From Rhizophlyctis rosea (Eukaryota; Chytridiomycota; Chytridiomycetes; Rhizophlyctidales; Rhizophlyctidaceae), in NCBI GenBank assembly GCA_027596075.1, contig JADGJC010000499.1:1-22434 (forward strand): 22,434 bases of DNA. The letters run 5' to 3'. The notes beneath the pieces are model-generated. The model had not been told where the DNA came from, did not search any database, and saw nothing but the letters and a program-made list of their open reading frames with translations. A program made the position numbers and the translations under genes. Of this stretch, positions 19,362 through 22,434 are shown one piece after another (within the stretch, counting starts at the first letter, position 1; each line of letters begins with the position of its first letter).

Positions 19362-21574
19362 CTAATAAACATACGGAATTAACTTATATGGCACCCTCCT
19401 GCAGTACTCCTCCCAGTACTTTCCGTACTTGCCCTTACACCGGTCGTGGTCGCGCTGCACGCGGCCGAGAAGGAGGATGGTCATGAAGGTGATGTAGAAG
19501 TAGGGGAGGAGGTAGCCGAAGCCGCAGGTGAGGCACATGGCGGTGGAGATGGCGAGGTCGCCGACGTAGTTGAAGTGGCGGGAGAGACCTGTGGGGGTGG
19601 GGGGTGTGAGTTGGGGTGTGGGGAGGGGGGAGGGGGATGGGGGAAGGGGAGAGGGAAAGGGGAGGAGAGACTTACCCCAAAACCCAGAAACAAGCAACAA
19701 ACTCTTATGCTCCTTCCCATCACTCGTCACAAACTCCGTCCGAATAACTTCCGCCTTCTTTCCCCAAATCTTACAATCCCCGTTGGTGCGGCGCACAAGA
19801 TCCTTTTGGTTGTTGACGGCACGGAAAATGTAGTATCCCCACATTCCGAGAGCGAAGACGAGGGTGAAGTATGGCCAGGAGAGGTCGATGGGGTGACGGA
19901 CGAGGAAGTGGGACTGGAGGGTGTACATGAAGGGGAGCCAGACGCTGTCGCCCCAGGAGAGGTAGAACCCGAAGTGGTCGTGGCAGATGTCGATTGTGCG
20001 GAGGTACCAGTCCTGTGTTGTTTTTTGAGTGCGTGTCAGTGAGGAAAAACAGGGCTAATCAAGGGTGACAAAACTGCATAGCAAAGACACTCACCTCATT
20101 ATAGAAGAAGTCGATAACATAAACAAAATGCAACCAATTCAACAACACCATCGAATTAGTCACATACCCAATCCTCTGATACTGCGCACACGCAAAACTA
20201 AAATTAATCAAAGTCCACGCCACGATCCCGGGTCGTCCATTATGGAACAACTTGAAGTCGAACCATTTCCCAATGCGCGGGTTGAACTCGATACCCATGT
20301 AGAGGTCGTAGATGATGCTGGAGGAGAATTTTCGGTCTTCCGGGTGGGAGGGGAAGAGGTGGGCTTTGATGTAGGAGAAGAGGGTGAGGAGGTAGCCGTA
20401 GATGTTGGCGGAGACCAGGAGGGTGCCCCAGTTGTCGTGGATTATGGAGGCGGGGAAGAGGCCGAGGCCGAGGGAGAGGGTTATGAAGAGGGCGTGGGTT
20501 ACGAACCAGGCTAGAAGGCCGTTGACCTGTGGGGTTTGGGGGCCATTTGGTGGGGTGATTTCAATGAGTGGGAGGGGAGGTAGTACGTACGACATAGGGC
20601 AAGAGGTAACCGGCAGGGGTCATTTGGCCGTAGCCAATCTTTCCGGGGAGCCATTGGTAGCAGACAATTTGGAAGATAAGCCAGCCGGCATAGAGTTGGA
20701 TGCCCTCTGTTTACATTATCCAGGACAACATGTTAGTGAACCAAGTCGTCCAAATGATCTCTGCACCATCCTCGGGATTACTCATGTCTCTCCCGTCTCC
20801 CGCTCCCTCCCCTCCCCCACCATGAAGTGACTGTATGCCTGGTGAAACAAATGGCTTGCTACGCACGCATGCTAATCTGCTTCATGCATAGAAGGGCAGT
20901 TCGTGCTTAACAGTCAGCTTTGCTCTCATAGGCCCCTCCCAAACACCTACTAATCTATTTCGCAGATTGGAGGCAGTGTGCGGCCTACTGTGTAATTGAA
21001 GGATTGACAAAACTAATGGCATGTTGACACACGCACATTATTCTGCTTCGCACATTGGAGGGCGCTCCGCCCACTTCCATATTGATCTGCTTTGCAGATT
21101 GGGGGGCACTGAACAGTCAGCTGCGTTCACACGGCGAGACTCACCAGCAGTCGGCCTGGGGAACCTCTCAACGACCAATCTCACGATGTTAGTCTTCACA
21201 TCGCCCAAAGAAGAGACGTCCTTCAAGATGAACTGGGTGACGGGAGCCGTGAGGGAGCACTGGAAAGAGTCACAAGCCATCCAGAAGTAAATAACGAGGA
21301 GGGGGCAGAAGGCCATGATGGAAAATGAGGTGAGGATAGTGCTGAATCCAACGTCTATATGGGTAAAAAAACGACTGTGAGTCATAACGAAGACCGCAAG
21401 GAACACGCAAGATCTGCGTGATCTCGAAGTGGTCACATTACCTCTTGACCGACCCCAAGTCTTGCCCGTCTGCCCAACGACCTTCTCCATAGCAGTCGCC
21501 GCCTTGTCCGCGACCTTTGCCGCCGCGGGTCTCTTCCGTACTTCTTGATCCTTTGCTGCCATTTTGCTGCTCAA
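19362..21574 (-). CDS. DHCR7: 7-dehydrocholesterol (sterol delta7-) reductase
   Basis: Six exons: 21574-21442, 21354-21145, 20706-20591, 20526-20095, 20012-19676 and 19588-19362. All introns are GT-AG and phases agree; the product is 484 residues against 475 in human. It reduces the C7-C8 double bond of sterols with NADPH in the endoplasmic reticulum membrane. After a Lys/Ala-rich N-terminus come many membrane segments and family blocks: [98 protein letters not shown] and [15 protein letters not shown] at the C-terminus. The [12 protein letters not shown] and [14 protein letters not shown] blocks match DHCR7 rather than the related delta14-reductase (ERG24/TM7SF2). A second Met at residue 5 is an alternative start. 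Intron 2 (20707-21144) is unusually long and carries hairpin repeats; intron 5 is extremely C-rich on the sense strand. Confidence 0.95.
19589..19675 (+). repeat. G-rich tract in DHCR7 intron 5
   Basis: On the plus strand the intron is almost only G with A and T spacers, including many runs of four to six G. Four or more such runs in a row could form a G-quadruplex on the strand used as transcription template. Confidence 0.7.
20871..21128. repeat. Four diverged hairpin repeats in DHCR7 intron 2
   Basis: Related units begin at about 20872, 20951, 21038 and 21082. The core is ATCTGCTTYGCAGATTGG followed by GGGC or GGCA. The last copy has a perfect stem ATCTGC-TTT-GCAGAT. The third copy is followed by a second small stem (GGGCG/CGCCC-like, in GGAGGGCGCTCCGCCC). 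The first and last copies also share AACAGTCAGCT downstream. The units lie wholly within the 438-nt intron, apart from the last reaching close to its 5' splice site at 21144. Confidence 0.65.
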
Positions 21575-22114
21575 GATAATGGAGTTGGTGAACGGAGAAA
21601 ATCCGTGTGTGGGATGAGATTAGACTTCTGTCAATCGGGTGAGCATCCTGCGGCACGCGCCACAACACGAACTTGCACCTCCGAAACGGGATAGATTGAG
21701 TGTCCTGCCGATCGGGAGGGGAAATGGACTGAATCATTCTGAATGGATCAATTGAGTGGGCTCACAGGAAGGAGCCAATCATCGGAGAGGACGCGTGTGG
21801 CTTGGTGGGCGGTGAGACCGTAAGGACCCTGACGGGGGGTTGAATCTTGATCCTTGACATTCATTATTTCAGGGTCTTTGATGCGAAAAGTTCAAAACAC
21901 TCTATTGCAGCTTATACATGTTTGGTTGACCTACAAGATTCAATTTTGCGCATATTTTCTAACAAAAGTTATAGACAAAACTCAAAGGACGCTTATTCCT
22001 CAAACACTTGAGTGCCAGTATCACCGCTCCATCTTAGTAGGTAGCACTCGCAGTCGCTACCACCTGCTGTGACCTTCGATCCCATTTAGCGCACTGTGTC
22101 AGACGCGTACACAA
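21575..22114. promoter_or_regulatory. Divergent intergenic region between DHCR7 and the right-edge gene
   Basis: The start codons of two divergently oriented genes are 540 bases apart, so promoters for both must lie here. No recognisable sterol-regulatory element, TATA box or CACGTG is seen. Short frames on either strand show no protein-like character. Confidence 0.55.
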
Positions 22115-22434
22115 ATGTGGCGATACATCGGATTCGCTTTGCTCATGGTGTTTCTCGCCCGATCCTACTTCAAAACAAGCGAGGCCTTCGAAACCATCGT
22201 GGAGGACTTCGACACCGAGCTGCTGCGCAAACAGTATCCACCCTATCACAGGGATCTTAACAACATGCTACGCCGCGTATTGACCAGCAAGGATGTATAT
22301 AGGGGCTACCACGGCGTGGAAGGTCCCCTACTGGAGGCTTTGGTGGATTTGGGCGCAGACGTGAAGAAGGTTTACAGGACCATCAATGTGGAAAAGGATT
22401 TGAAACATCCACCCGAAAGTCTCGCTGTAATCTT
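22115..22434 (+). CDS. Membrane-anchored protein of unknown family, N-terminal part
   Basis: An ATG at 22115 opens a frame that stays open to the window edge (106 codons visible). The first residues form one hydrophobic helix (IGFALLMVFLARSYF), acting as a signal anchor or signal peptide. A charged, mostly helical region follows (TIVEDFDTELLRKQYPPYHR, then LNNMLRRVLTSKDVYRGYHG, VEGPLLEALVDLGADVKKVY). This suggests a type II membrane protein or a secreted protein. Codon use is C/G-ending as in the neighbouring solid genes. It is divergent to DHCR7. I do not recognise the family, and the 3' part is missing. Confidence 0.7.
   Translation, partial: MWRYIGFALLMVFLARSYFKTSEAFETIVEDFDTELLRKQYPPYHRDLNNMLRRVLTSKDVYRGYHGVEGPLLEALVDLGADVKKVYRTINVEKDLKHPPESLAVI

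Noticed and set aside
19446..20514. Long plus-strand ORFs rich in Gly, Glu and Val (19446-20042, 20065-20514)
   Set aside because: They are antisense shadows of DHCR7 exons; the composition comes from the C-ending codons of the real gene.
19362..21574. Identification as ERG24/TM7SF2 delta14-reductase
   Set aside because: The blocks around [26 protein letters not shown] and [12 protein letters not shown] match DHCR7; delta14-reductases differ at these places.
1..22434. tRNA, rRNA, CRISPR array, long terminal repeats or transposase genes
   Set aside because: By eye I found no T-loop/acceptor pair, no regularly spaced repeats, no long terminal repeats and no transposase or reverse transcriptase motif. 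A tRNAscan or repeat search would be decisive.

Overview
The window looks like nuclear DNA of an early-diverging, zoosporic (chytrid-like) fungus. The reasons are: intron-rich genes with short GT-AG introns (about 50 to 440 nt); a TKL-type protein kinase with two SH3 domains; an OSTF1-like SH3/ankyrin protein; a GPI-type pepsin-family protease; and a DHCR7-type sterol delta7-reductase, which ascomycetes and basidiomycetes normally lack. The lineage is inferred from gene content; nothing in the sequence names a species.

Layout: positions 1-7641 are gene-poor. They hold small repeats and hairpins near the left edge, a likely Q/P/Y-rich minus-strand gene or pseudogene (3548-4334), a small two-exon plus-strand candidate (5865-6156), and several weak exon-like stretches. 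The confident genes follow: OSTF1-like (+, 7642-8815, 5 exons); an N-terminal helical domain + TKL kinase + SH3 + SH3 protein (-, 10035-12249, 5 exons); a secreted, probably GPI-anchored aspartic protease (-, 13306-14914, 4 exons); DHCR7 (-, 19362-21574, 6 exons); and the 5' end of an unknown membrane-anchored protein (+, from 22115, running off the window). I spliced these genes by hand. In all four complete ones the exon phases agree and the total coding length is a multiple of three.

Between the solid genes (9093-9930, 12540-13228, 15050-19300) there are short, protein-like reading frames that jump frame, often at a homopolymer, or end at an isolated stop. They could be decaying genes, small genes with hard-to-see introns, or base errors. 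The four solid genes show no frameshift, which argues against a generally poor sequence.

The most striking points are: (1) an otherwise perfect intron in the kinase whose 5' splice site reads GA instead of GT, where retention would truncate the enzyme before its catalytic loop; (2) the kinase architecture, with an N-terminal helical domain like that of MLKL/TKL adaptor proteins and two SH3 domains split by introns at the same position; (3) a DHCR7 gene, which predicts delta5 rather than ergosterol-type delta5,7 sterols; and (4) a cluster of hairpin repeats inside DHCR7 intron 2. The genes do not form an obvious pathway; the neighbourhood looks like ordinary fungal gene order.
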